Origin: Cladocopium goreaui
Taxonomy: Eukaryota; Sar; Dinophyceae; Suessiales; Symbiodiniaceae
Assembly (NCBI GenBank): GCA_947184155.2
Contig: CAMXCT020000257.1
Location: 1-64,000 of the forward strand
DNA: 64,000 nucleotides
Direction: 5' to 3'
A program made the translations under genes and the position numbers. Each line of letters starts with the position of its first letter. The stretch's first letter is position 1. This document shows, piece after piece, positions 44,701 to 58,621 of the stretch. A model generated the notes under the pieces. It did not search any database. It was not told where the DNA came from and saw only the letters and a list, made by a program, of their open reading frames with translations.

Positions 44701-47700
44701 AACCCCAAGACTCGCTTCACCAACTAGAAGCTGTCACTCTATGCAGTATACCCTGGACATCCAGTGCATTTGTATAGACATGCTTCGTATGGCTTGATGG
44801 ATCTTGCCAAGTCTGCGCCTGTATATTCGGTTCTCATGACATCCTCTACCACTTGCCGTGAGGTCAGCACAATCTGCAACACCTTTGTGGAAAGAAAAAA
44901 TACGTTGTCGTCGTGCCCAATCCCGGTTCATCCAGGACACTGATCTTGCACAGCACGAGCATCACCACCACACAGGTCATCCCCCCAGGCAATGACATCG
45001 CCATTGCTTCTGGCAGAGGCGAAGCAAAAGAATCAGATGAATCAGGCAGGAACGTAGCGGCGTAGCGCGATACACTTCAAAGACGATTGTAGCGTGTGAT
45101 AGTCGTGAAAAAATTCAAGCTGTGCTTACATCCTCGGCTGACCTCTACTGACGCATACTGACCCTTGTAGTTGTTACCCCCAACTTCAAAAGCGTTCTGG
45201 TCTGAATGAATCTTGAAGCTTCAGAGGCAACTTAGTGACTATACAGACCAGTAATGAGTCATGAGCTGTTGCGGGTCTAAAAAGTGGCCTGAGGGCAGCA
45301 AACGCAGTCTCCGTCGCGTAGATCTCCTGAAGCAAAAAAGTCCATGGAATTCTTGCACCTACACAATTGCTGTCAGCATTGCTGGAGAAGGGCAACAGTT
45401 TGCTAGCTTCATAAACAAAACGACACCAGCTGAAAGTCCATCTCAACCTGCTGCATGCTTATCCCAGCTGGAATGCGTTAGATTTCGAACTGAAAAAGTG
45501 CGTAATCATGTTGATATGTGAACTTGAAGCTGATCGAAAACTCAGGGCCCATCTGCAAGATCCCCAGTATCGCTGCCTCCACATCAGTGAGCTGATTACG
45601 GACAGCACTGCTGTCTCCACCACACTGTGCATGGCCCCAAGTGACGACAGTGCCGTCGATGCCTCAAGACCCAGTTGCGAGGAATTATGTGAACGCTGTT
45701 TCGACCGCACGCGGCCATGGTCTGTCTCCAATTAGCAAACCTACAATCCTGTTGTAGGGGGCACGCAACACCACACCCAGTACCGAGCGTGCACAGTACG
45801 GGGGAAAACGTTCTTGAACGGTTTCGACCAGCCCAAACATTTGAAACCGATTCCAAACACCATTGAAGTCGAGTTTGGTTTGCTGCGAGTGACACACTGA
45901 TGAAGAAAGTTAAGTTTCAACTCCTAGGTAATCATCCTGAAAGAGCAAACTGTTCAACAGTTCAAGTGGTCAACCTGATCGAATCAGAATGAAGGATTTA
46001 AGTATGCAAGATGCAAAAAGTCAGGTTCTAAGCTTAGCCGGTTGCTTTCGATGCAGGTACGCAAGACGCTTGATGTTTCCCCTATCACATCCCAGCTTCG
46101 CTGGACCAGGTTGGATGTGATAGGCCTGGCCCACCTGCATGTTAATCACTTTGAAACATTTTCAAAACTGCATGTGACTAGCAGTGTGCACACACACACA
46201 CGCACGCATAGCCCGCGACTGTGAGGGGCAAATCACGATGCCCAGCAAACTATTGTACTACCACCGCTGCATCAAATGCTCTACGGAATGACGCTGCATC
46301 AAACGTTTCAGAAATGTGACAATATCTTGTCGGTCTCTGACCGTGAACAGTTCAAGTAGGCGAAAATATAGAAAATACATCAAACCCAACAGATCTGTAC
46401 TTTGGGATTTCACACACACACAAGCGGGGGGGGAAGGAGGGAGGGAACAAGGACAGACAGCCACAACCAACAACGGAAAAACGGGGGAAACAACAAAGGC
46501 AGAACGGGCAGGGGGAGCACACAACAAGCAAGCAGAGCAAAGGCAAGGAAACGGGGGGAGAACCCAGCCCTGGCAGGCAGAAGAGCAAGAGCGCAAAGCA
46601 AAACACGCAACAAAGCAGCGAGACAACTGAAGCAGGACAGCAAAGGGAAGGAACAAACGCACTCCTCAAGAAGGGGAGAGAGGGGACCGGGTGGGTGGGT
46701 GGGAAGTGGGGGAAGAGCGAGAGGGCAAGAAAAGGACAGAAAAAGAAAGTGTGCGCACTGCACCCATTGGACTCACCTGGGGGAGTGGAAGGCGCACCCA
46801 CCTATACTCCTGTATCCAAGGTCGCACCGAAGAGGGGGGGAAGAAGGGGAATGCGAGGCCAGGACCACACACTAGGTCCATGAGAGTATTACTTCGCCTT
46901 ATGGCTACTTCTCCCATGTGGGAACTTCGCCCATAGGGCTGCTTCGCCATATGGCTTACCAGCATTTCCGTGTTGAACTTGGAATGTCCACCTAAACATT
47001 CAGAACTCTCTTGCGCTCGAAGTGCAAAGGGGTTCAGGATGTCGGCGACGGTGACATCCCTCTCTAATCTTGGGAAGATGCCCGGCCATCACTTTCATCC
47101 AAGTCCAGACGTAGAGACGGTGCAACCAAGTGAGGTTGGGTACCCATGAACACATTGAATGAGGAAAGTTATGGAGCGTTGTAAAGATGTGGTATTCGAC
47201 GCCTCGAAGTCCCAATTCCTAGGTAATCATCCTGAAAGAGCAAAGGGTTCAACAGTTCAACTGGTCAACTTGATCGAATCAGAATGAAGGACTACTAAGT
47301 ATGCAACTTGATCGAATCAGACTGAAAGATTACTAAGCATGCAAGATGCAAAAAGTCCGGTTCTAAGATTAGTCGGTTGCTATCGATGCAAATACACATC
47401 AAAGCGTTCTTTGATGCTTCCCCTATCACATCCCAGCTTCGTTGGACCAGGCTGGGTGTGATAGGCCTGGCCCCCCATTTTCAAAACTGCATGTGGCTAG
47501 CAATGTAGACACACACACATAGCCCCTCACTGTGAGGGGCAAATCATGATGCCCAGCAAACTATTGCACTACCACCACTGCAGCAGATGCTCTACGACTC
47601 TCTGGCAGTGAACAGTTCAGGTAATCGGAAATACATCAAACCCAACAGACCTGTACTTTGGGATTTCACACACTTGACAGACCGTTTGTCGTCTATGAGT

Positions 47701-50700
47701 CACTTTGTTTCCCATCAAGGGATCTGGAGATTTCAGTTTTAGGCCTTTTTCGGCACAAAAGACACTTGAAACTGCTGTGATGAACTCTCTTCGAAGAAAC
47801 TGCTGAAACAGATTCTGTTCTGTACACACTGAATGAAAACAGTCCTTCACTGAATGACATGATGAAAAACTGCAGGTACGTGGGGTTGATCAGACTCCAT
47901 ATCCTAGTCGTTGGCGACAGCCATGCAGCGACTCTGTCGCCCCCTGCTAGTACACTGTGAAAATTTGGACGCCGGAGTAAGTCTGATGATAACCCTTTGG
48001 TACAGGGGTTGCCCCCACACACACACATACTTGGATACACCCCGAAGGCAGAGGATGAAATGAGATGAACTGAAAACATGTTATGTTATGTTATGTTATC
48101 ATGTTGTCATGTCATGTCGCCATTTCTGTGAAATACCAAATGACGATGGACCCCTGCCACTTGACCTTGCTCACTTACCTTAGAAAACGCATGGCATGAC
48201 ATGATAAACGGCAAGCCGGTTCTTGGGTTAGCCGGATCCCACACAGAGAGCAGGTACAGGCTCATGCGTCCATGAACCCTTCCACCACATCTTCCATAGC
48301 TTCGTTGGGCAACATAGGAAGATGGGCTGTTGCCCCCCTGCTTATACCCTTTGATTCAGGGTTCCCACACACAGCAAGCCGCCAGGGCACGATTTTCCAT
48401 ACAAGAGAGACTGTCCTCAATATAGTTGTTTCCAACTAAACTAGTTATGGCAAAACCGCGCCTCAGTGCTGTTGGCCTATGTCATACAGTTCAAAACACC
48501 GGGATGAATGCAAAACAAGATAGTGCTGGTCAGATTTCAAATGGCTTCAATTCAAGCACCAAAGTGACAGCAATACAAGGTATCAGTATCAAGTACAACT
48601 TTGCTATTTTATTATATATTATATCAAGCTCGAAACAAGTGCCAACCAGCGTGTGCGCCGAAGCATCTGGGACGCCTTGGCTCGTAGTGCTTGTTCGGGA
48701 TATCCGAGCGATACATACTTCTGAATTGAGGGCTCAACATCAGCTTTTGCTTGTTGTTGTGGGTAGCTGTGTCGTGCTGCCAAGCAAATGCGGCTGTATG
48801 CTGGCTGAAAGTTTGTGCTGCTTAGAGGCTGCTGAAGAGTAAGGTTGGATTTGCCAAGTGTTAGTTGGTTGACTGTATGACAGTGTCTGAAGGTCAGGGT
48901 TGATTGTGCATTCAAGGAATGACAAGCCTGGTTCTTGTTCAAGTAGAACTGGAGGCTCGTAAAAAGTGTCTGTGAGAAATTGCTGCAGGCCATCATGACG
49001 CTGTTGTGATTTGTCTAGAAGGACAAGTCTGTTGTCAACGTATCTGGTGATGGTGAGAGTGTTGCTGAAGTAGTAGTTGTATTTGTGGCTGTGTACGCCA
49101 CTCATGTTCCACGTGGCTAACTGTGATGTTGGCAAGAACTGAGCTGATTTGATTGCCAATGGCGCTGCCGCGTAACTTGCTGAAATGTGTGGTTCATGTG
49201 TGTGAAAATGGATGCTTGCAGTGAAAGTTCACAAATGTTGTAAATGTCTCCAAACCGGATTTGGCGGTGAGCCATGGCTGCTTGTTGAGGACGGCCTCTG
49301 AACATCCACAAGGTGGTGTCTGCTTGTTGAAGGTCGACGGTGGAAATTGTGTCGTGATCAACATGTGGATGTTGTTGTTGATATTGTTGTGAAGCCGGCG
49401 TAGTCGGTAATTGGTTGTGCCGGTGTTGTGCTGGTTGGATGTGATGTGGGCTGGTACGTAAAGGATGAACCACACTGTGGCGGTGATGCCTGAAAGCCTG
49501 GTGTGGCTGTGTTGTAGTGTGGAAGTGGCTGAAGACCCGGCATGGCTGTGTTGTAATGTGGCGTGTTGACAGTGTGAAAGGACGGAGGCTGTGCAAACGT
49601 GGAATTGGCAAACGGTGGTTGCATTGGTTGTGGGACAGTGCGTCCCGTTGGTGGGTGTTGGTGTTGAGTTGGAGAGAATGGTGGTAGGAAAGGTATTGCT
49701 GCTGGTGTGCTATGTGGTAGCGGAGTCATCAACTGCACCAGCAAATCAGCTGCTGTCATCGCGGGCTGCATGGTCGTGGCCAAGGAAGTACAAGCAAGTC
49801 AACATGTAAATCAACTGTGGTCGTTGCTCCAGAATGAAACACCTAAACCATGAGATAACACTAACAAGAAAGAGTATCATAAACATCTTCAGGTGGAAAA
49901 TGTTGTAGGCATCCGAAAAAAGTTACGCATGCCGCAGAAAACTGTACATGATTCGGATCGTCACGAGCTAGTCACTCAAGCTGCGTAACCGCAAACAGCA
50001 GCAGCTTGTGGAGCTCTTCATTGCGCGCCTGTGCCGCCATCGCCACCGGCAAGCCAAGTGATGCTGCTTTATCTGCAAAGTGCTTTGTTCTGCTTTTGGG
50101 ACTTTTTTCAAAAGCTCATGGAGTGTTCTTAAGGCATCGTGAAGTGTTGCTTGGTGTTGCTTGGGAACTGGCTGTTTTTTAATCCAAGCGTCAACTGTCT
50201 TGGCTGCGATTGTGTTTGGTGCTGCTGTGGTGAAAGGACGGATGGCGTTCGTGCCCGGTAGGTTGTGGATGTTGTCCTGTAGGTCGGTGATTGTGCTTGC
50301 TGGAATGGTGTCGCCTGCGCTGCTGGGAGTGATGTTGTGCGGTGGACTAGTAGTGTGGCCAGCGCTGCGTGCTTTGATGCCCATGTCCGTCCATGTTCTT
50401 GGTTTCTTGGTAGCTGGTTGTGCAGCATTAGTAGTTGGAATGGTCCGCTTGTTGGGTGCTGTTGGTGGTGTGTGTTGGTCGTGGTTGGCCTGTGGTGTTG
50501 TTGTTGATTCAGGTGTCATTGTGAGATCTTGTTCTTGCGCGTCGACAACTGGAAGTTGGTTGTTGGATGTGGTGTGACGCTGTGCTTGAAGCTGCTGCTC
50601 GAGTGCGCGAATCTTGGCTTGAGCATCTTGGAGGCTGGTGTTGGCAAACTGGCGGAAATAATCCATGGTGGCATTGACCAAATGATGGATTTTGGTCTTT

Positions 50701-53700
50701 TCAACTGGTTGGGGTCTGGGTCGGTGATGGTAATGCCTTGTTGGTCACAGTGGGCTGCCGCTATGTCATCCAGATCCACATGCTCATCACGGAGCTTGAT
50801 GGAGAGGTGATGAAAGAAAATAGATTCTTTGATGCTGCGGGCAAACACTAGGGATGTGAATTTGCCATTGGCTAAGGCGCGTATGTTCCAATTGGACCAC
50901 CCCATGTATACCAATTCATGGAGATGGATGGTTTCGATGGATCGACCCGCAAGTTGGTACTTCTGGCTCCAAGCTGTTGCTGTGATGTGACGTGGAAACA
51001 TCAGGCCAAACTGCTGTTTGGTGTCAAAATGTTGACTGTCGGGCTGGAATGTGCTCGGTAGGTCACGGTCGTACCGCTTTGTGCCTTGTGGGCTTGGTGG
51101 TTCTTCCCCATGTTGGTGTGGTGTGCGTGTATGCTGTGCTTGTGGTGGTGTGTTGATGTTGTAGTGTCTCGCATGCCAAGAGTCATAAGGACCGCTGCCG
51201 CCACGCCACGACGTCATGATACAACTCAAAGCAACGGTGGAAACGCTGATTTGCCCCTGTGAATCTATGGGCACCTCTAATGAGCACTGAAATCGCTTTG
51301 CGATGTAATGAATTTGAACACCAACTTTGACAATGCTTGTGATGAAGCCCATGTGACTACATTGACTACATAAGCAAAAAGTAAACAGCAACACATGATA
51401 TTCTTTGTTGAATTGGATGTCCACAAAATCTCAAATTGTATAGTTGACACGGTGGCGGCCAGCGCACGAATTCGAAATTAACCATATTGTTTGTTGATTT
51501 GTATGTCGAGCGGAGATTCAACGAAGCAACAAACCCATGGAAGAGGTCATCAACTTTGTAATGACGCAGGTGAATTTTGAAGTCGTAGTGAACTTATATC
51601 CACGACGGGCTTGGTATGATTGCACTCTTCATCGAAGCTTGCGGTGTTCCGCTGAAACGTTCTGTTCAGGGTGCTACTGGTAATTGACTTGGTAACGTAA
51701 TCTTATCCGAAGCAATATGGCATTTTGTATTCCAGCAGTATTTGAACGCTTAGAAAATATGAAGTCCAGAGTATCATCTGCAAAACCGGGCCAGAAATCA
51801 AATAAGTTAAGTTATATGACCTCAAAGTAAAGGATAAATATTGCATTATAGTATGATCCGGAGGTGAAACTGTCGCCTCAGCAGCCTCTCATATGCACAT
51901 CCGTTGGCAGCAGCAGTAGCTCAACATCTTCACATTCATGTCCATGCAAGTGCTGTGTCGGTGTAGAAAGTTTGGATCAGGCTCAAGGATCCAAATGCTA
52001 GTGATGTTTGCCAGTGTTGAGTGATGCTAGTGAAATGTGATGTGGGTGAGTGTGTTGTTGCTGGGCATGCCAGTTGTTACATTGTACTTGGCTAACGATG
52101 TGGCAATGTGTTCTTGTGGTAGGTCGATGTCTGCTGGGAAGCGCGTTTCTAACCAAGCCGCCATGTCACGAACACTTGTGTCACGATTTGCCAAGAAACG
52201 GAAATACACGGATGGTGCTGTGAGCTCACGGCCCCTAGTGGTGCAGAGTGAATCCGCTGTTCTAGCTCACGGTAGTTAGAATGCTTGATTCTGCTTGATA
52301 ACTGTCCCGAATGGGAGGGTCCCATGGCGTGAGCACGGAAAGATCTTGCTGTATCTGTTGTTCGATAGCTTCTTTAAGTAGATCGTCTGACTGTGGTTGT
52401 TGTGTTGTCGTTGTAGTGTTTGCGGTATCAGGCGGTGCTGGTGGTGTGTGTTGCTGGCGAGGTTTCAGGTGGACTAAGGCAGCTGTGATGGTCTTCACGT
52501 GTTGTGGTGTGGCAGATGGCCCGGACATGGCAACAGACCGAATTTGATCGGCCAGGCTAAGTGGTGCTGGTGGTGGTGGAGGTGAAGTTGGTGGGGGAGG
52601 TGGCTGAGGTGGTGGATCTCGAATAAGTGAGGTTGAAGATGGCGGTTGCTTGTAGTGCTGTGGTGGTAATGGTGGTGGTGGAAGTGGTCGTGGTTGTGGT
52701 TGCGGTTGTTGTAGTGAAGTGTGGTGACGTGGTGGAGTGTGTTGGCGAAGAGATGTTGTTCTCTGTCTTGTGCGTGGTCGGTGGTTGGATCTGGATCTGA
52801 CAGTGGGTGAGTGATGTTGCCGGCGACCTGAGCGGTGCTGCGATGTGTGACGCCTGTGACGTGGTGTGGTGGATCTGTGCTGTGATGTGTAACGTGTGTG
52901 GTGTCGCTTGGTGGATCTGTGTTGTCTGCGATGTTTGCTAGTGGATCTGTGCTTCCGTGCGGTGCGAGAGCGTGTACGTCTGTGCTTTGCATTGCTTTGT
53001 GGTGGAGTTGGAACATTGGTGGGTGGATATTGTTGTGAAGCCGGCGTAGTCGGTAATGGTTGTGCCGGTGTTGTGCTGGTTGGATGTGATGTGGGTTGGT
53101 ACGTAAAGGATGAACCACACAGTGGCGGTGATGCCTGAAAGCCTGATGTGGCTGTGTTGTAGTGTGGAAGTGGCTGAAGACCCGGCATGGCTGTGTTGTA
53201 ATGTGGCGTGTTGACAGTGTGAAAGGACGGAGGTTGTGCAAACGTGGAATTGGCAAACGGTGGTTGCATTGGTCGTGGGACAGTGTGTCCCGTCGGTTGG
53301 TGTTGGTGTTGAGTTGGAAAGAATGGTTGTAGAAAAGGTATTGCTGCTGGTGTGCTATGTGGTAGCGGACTCATCAACTGCGCAAGCAAATCAGCTGCTG
53401 TCGTCGCGGGCTGCATGGTCGTGGCCAAGGAAGTACAAGCAAGTCAACATGCAAATCAACAAATGTGGTCGTTGCTCCAGAATGAAAACCTAAACCATGA
53501 GATTACACCAAACACCAAATGGCGCTATGATCAATGTTCATGGCTGCTGTGTCGCAACATACTTACCAAGTGTGCAACCAATGAGCTGGTGTATCGCCGG
53601 CTGCCGGGTCACATCTGAAAAACGGCGTTCAATCGCAACTGATGTTCATGCTAGAATGGGTTGACACGGGGAATTCTGAAAAGAAAAATCTGTAATTCTG

Positions 53701-56700
53701 GCTAATTCTGAACATGCATTCTTGGCGAATTCTGAGAAAACTCTGCTTCTGCCGGAGAATGCTGATAAACAACGTCTGGATGCTTGTGCGAAGTTTGCTT
53801 CTGGCAACATGATGTCTGGTAAAACTTGAAAGTAATCTGGTTTCCCCGGTGGACGCACACCAAGCTTCCCCGGCACTTTATCAGAGATCCGGGTGCATGA
53901 AAGACACACTTGGATACACCCCGAAGGGAGGGGATGAAATGAGATGAAATAAAAACATGTTATGTTATGTTACGTTATCATGTTGTCATGTCATGTCGCC
54001 ATTTCTGTGAAATACCAAATGACGATGGACCTCTGCCACTTGACCTTGCTCACTTACCTTAGAAAACGCATGGCATGACATGATAAACGGCAAGCCGGTT
54101 CTTGGGTTAGCCGGATCCCTTACAGAGAGCAGGAACAGGTTCATGCGTCCATGAACCCTTCCACCACATCTTCCATAGCTTCGTTGGGCAACATAGGAAG
54201 ATGGGCTGTTCCCCCCCTGCTTATACCCTTTGATTCAAGGTTTCCCACGCACACACAAGTGGGACGAGGGAAGGAGGGAGGGAACAAGGACAGCCAGCCA
54301 CAACCAACAACGGAAAAACGGGGGAAACAACAAAGGCAGAACAGGCAGGGGGAGCACACAACAAGCAAGCAGAGAGCAAAGGCAAGGAAACGGGGGGAGG
54401 GACGGGGAAGACAGCACACGGAACCCAACCTTGGCAGGCAGAAGACAACTGAAGCAGGACAGCAAAGGGAAGGAACAAACGCACTCCTCAAGAAGGGGAG
54501 AGAGGGGACCGGGTGGGTGGGTGGGAAGTGGGGGAAGAGCGAGAGGGCAAGAAAAGGACAGAAAAAGAAAGTGTGCGCACTGCACCCATTGGACTCACCT
54601 GGGGGAGTGGAAGGCGCACCCACCTATACTCCTGTATCCAAGGTCGCACCGAAGAGGGGGGGAAGAAGGGGAATGCGAGGCCAGGACCACACACTAGGTC
54701 CATGAGAGTATTACTTCGCCTTATGGCTACTTCTCCCATGTGGGAACTTCGCCCATAGGGCTGCTTCGCCATATGGCTTACCAGCATTTCCGTGTTGAAC
54801 TTGGAATGTCCACCTAAACATTCAGAACTCTCTTGCGCTCGAAGTGCAAAGGGGTTCAGGATGTCGGCGACGGTGACATCCCTCTCTAATCTTGGGAAGA
54901 TGCCCGGCCATCACTTTCATCCAAGTCCAGACGTAGAGACGGTGCAACCAAGTGAGGTTGGGTACCCATGAACACATTGAATGAGGAAAGTTATGGAACG
55001 TTGTAAAGATGTGGTCTTCGACACCTCGAGGTCAAGGTCTCAATTCCTATACTATAGGTAATCACCCTGAAAGAGCAAACGGTTCAACGGTTCAACTGGT
55101 CAACTTGATCGAATCAGAATGAAGGATTACTAAGTATGCAAGATACAAAAAGTCCGGTTCTAAACTTAGCCGGTTGCTATCGATGCAAGTACATATCAAA
55201 GCGTCCTTTGATGCTTTCCCTATCACATCCCAGCTTCGTTGGACCAGGTTGGGTGTGATAGGCCTGGCCGCCCTGCATGTTAATAACATTTCAACATTTT
55301 CAGAACGGCATGTGACTAGCAGTGTACACACACACACGTTTCAACACTTCGATGAACACCTCCCAACGTGCCCCACTTTGATGAAGCCAAGCTGCACAAG
55401 GCCGCAAAAGCGCGGTGCGTTGCCACCACGGAACGCACTTGCCACAATTGGGACTGGACAGCCCCTGCGTCGCCGCCACAACGAGGTGAGCCCCAAGCCA
55501 CAACAGAGCCATCTGTCCTTGGTGATTTGGGAGCCTTCAAGGAACAAGGTGGAAGAGTATGCACAATCCTAAGCAAACCAGCCTCTATTGAATCGCTGCA
55601 TGAACAATTGTTCCTTGTCATGAAATCTTCTGATAATATCTGACATGGTCAGCAAGAAACAACTAGACGACGGATGGCCCGAGAGCGTAGATGACCAAGC
55701 TACAGGCGTGCAAATATAAACACAATGTAGCAATAAATATGAAAGAAGTACGCTATAAGCAGAAGAGAAGAAGGCAATGATAACAATGGAAAATGTAGCA
55801 GCTGAAAGAGGCAAGGTGTCAAGATGTTAAGATGAAAGCTGAACATTGAAGCATTAGTACTGATACAGAACAAAAGCAAGAAGATAAACATTGCAAGGGC
55901 GAGGGTCGTTTCTAGACTATCTGATAGTTTGCGGAATGCGTTGCGGGACAAGAAAAACACTCACACAAAAACCTCACATTGTGCTTGCGGAACGCGCCGC
56001 CGACGCAGGGTGGACGCACAAAAAGTGGCAAAGTTTCCTCGGTTTTTCGCGAACAAACCAATCGAACTTCATTTCGCGCGTAGAGGTCGCAAAAAACTGG
56101 TCAAATCGCAATTTTTCCCCAGTGTTTGACGATCGTGGGTAACTGTCACATTGTCCTGATCGCTCGTGGCCACAGCCCGCCTTAAGAGAGAATAGGAATT
56201 AGCAGACGGAAGAGAAGAGAGAAGAGAAGAGAAGAAAAGAGAACAGAGGAAAGAGAGAGAAGAGAAAAGAAGACTGCAGACTAAAGATATGAAGATGTAA
56301 GGTGTCAAGACTTAAGATGCGAAGATGTAAGATGTACAGACGTAAGATGTGAAGACGTAAGATGTGAAGATGTAAGATGTACAGACGTAAGATGTCAAGA
56401 TGTAAGATGCGCAAACGTAAGATGTGAAGATGTGAGATGTGAAGATGCAAGGTGCAAGATGCGCAGATGTAAGATGTGAAGGTGCCAAATGTGAAGACGT
56501 AAGTTATGAAGATGTAAAATCGCAGCTCCTTTTTGGAAGAACCCTACGCACAGGCGCTCTCGGGAGCTAGGTGGAGAAGTCACAAAATACTGTTCTGCTT
56601 GGGGTCTTCACCGCAGCAAATGCTCCTTGAGAGGCATAGATATGTTGCACAAACCTTGCGAATTCGTTGCAACACACAAAAGGCACGGGACGCACAGGCT

Positions 56701-58579
56701 GTGGGTTTAGAAATTTGCCAGTGCAAACAATTCCTGAGTTCCCAGTGCATCCAAAAACTGGTTTGACATGTGCAAGTGTCCCAACTCTGTCTTTTTTTCG
56801 TTCCAAGAAAGGTTGTTGCTAAATCATCACATTTCAAAGACGTGTCATTGCATCAAAATGCGCGTCCTTGCCTGAGCTCTTCTGCAACATCTTGGCAGTC
56901 TCCGCCACAGGTGGGATCTCCCCAAGCGACAACTTCGCCCTGCATTGCAATCCGCAGAAAGAATCCAAATGAGCCTTAAGAAGGACTGACACTTGTCCAC
57001 GCTTGTAATTGATATGTAGAGGGTATCCGATAGGCAGGGAGATCACTTTGGCCATAAATTTCCATCACTTTGGTCAAAAATCACCCCGTGACCACCGATG
57101 ATCGCTTCAAGCAAAAAAAAACGATCACTTTGGCCTATCTCAGAGTTCGTGTCCAATGATGATCACTTTGGTCACAAATCTCCATCACTTTGGACATATA
57201 GTCATTTTGTTCGACGAAAGATTGTCACTGTGATCATAAATTTACAGCACATTGCTCACAAACTTCCAGGTTATGCATCCAAAACACACGTCTAGGGTTA
57301 CCTCTCTTTCCTTACCCCACGAGCGACAGGACATGTGGTCTGGCAGTAATGAATTATATATATATATTCTTTCAATGCGTCCAGTAACATCCTCATTACA
57401 CCAATGTTTTGCTACATTCTGAGTTGTCGTACTGCGCTGCTGCATTGTGTCCAGTGATGCTAGGCATTCAAAATTTGCAGCCCACAGCCGCGAAACATAT
57501 ACTATACAGCACTATGTCCAAGCATTGCTAAGCCCAAACGAGGACACGTTGGAATCACACAACGTTTTCCAGCCCAGTATATACCTCAACCTGTGAAGCA
57601 AGACAATGGATGCAACTATCTTGATAGAATATACGCACATGCATGCCACTAGAACTGATGTGTACATACATCTACATTGGGCTAGATAGAAAAATAGAAA
57701 GATGGAAAGATAGATCGATAGATAGATAGATGGATGGATGGATAGATGGATAGATGGATAGATGGATGGATAGATAGATATAGATAGATATAGATAGATA
57801 TAGATAGATAGATATAGATAGATATAGATATAGATAGATAGATTGATAGAAATAGATAGATATAGATAGATATAGATAGATATAGATAGATATAGATAGA
57901 TATAGATAGATATAGATAGATATAGATAGATACAGATAGATATAGATAGATATAGATAGATATAGATAGATATAGATAGATATAGATAGATATAGATAGA
58001 TATGGATAGATATGGATAGATATAGATAGATATAGATAGATATAGATAGATATAGATAGATATAGATAGATGTAGATAGATATAGATAGATATAGATAGA
58101 TATAGATAGATATAGATAGATATAGATAGATATGGATAGATATGGATAGATATAGATAGATATAGATAGATATAGATAGATATAGATAGATGTAGATAGA
58201 TATAGATAGATATAGATAGATATAGATAGATATAGATAGATATAGATAGATAAAGATAGATATAGATAGATATAGATAGATGTAGATAGATTTAGATAGA
58301 TATAGATAGATATAGATAGATATAGATAGATATAGATAGATATGGATAGATATTGATAGATATAGATAGATATAGATAGATATAGACAGATATAGATAGA
58401 TATAGATAGATGTAGATAGATATAGATAGATATAGATAGATATAGATAGATATAGATAGATAGATAGATATGGATAGATATGGATAGATATAGATAGATA
58501 TAGATAGATATAGATAGATATAGATAGATGTAGATAGATATAGATAGATATAGATAGATGTAGATAGATATAGATAGAT

Positions 58580-58621
<42 letters not shown>

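Larger units (their letters stand above)
38611..44940 (-). other. 6.3 kb intron of the RCC1-like gene
   Basis: GT donor at its 5' end (44939-44940) and AG acceptor at 38611-38612. It is filled with A/T-rich sequence, GATA-type repeats, two CACGGGCA minisatellites and a triplicated 168-bp unit. No gene on either strand is supported. Confidence 0.7.
45663..55395 (-). other. 9.7 kb intron of the RCC1-like gene
   Basis: It holds three copies of a module W, two of V, two of Y, and two partial copies of a Penelope-like retroelement, described separately. A W copy sits near each end. No other gene is seen. The assignment as one intron rests on the phase match of the exons at 55396-55517 and 45577-45662. 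Confidence 0.6.

Noticed and set aside
46316-46875. Long overlapping ORFs on both strands in module V, repeated at 54151-54705
   Set aside because: The module is purine-rich on one strand, so stops are rare; the two copies share the ORFs only because the DNA was duplicated, and no domain is seen.
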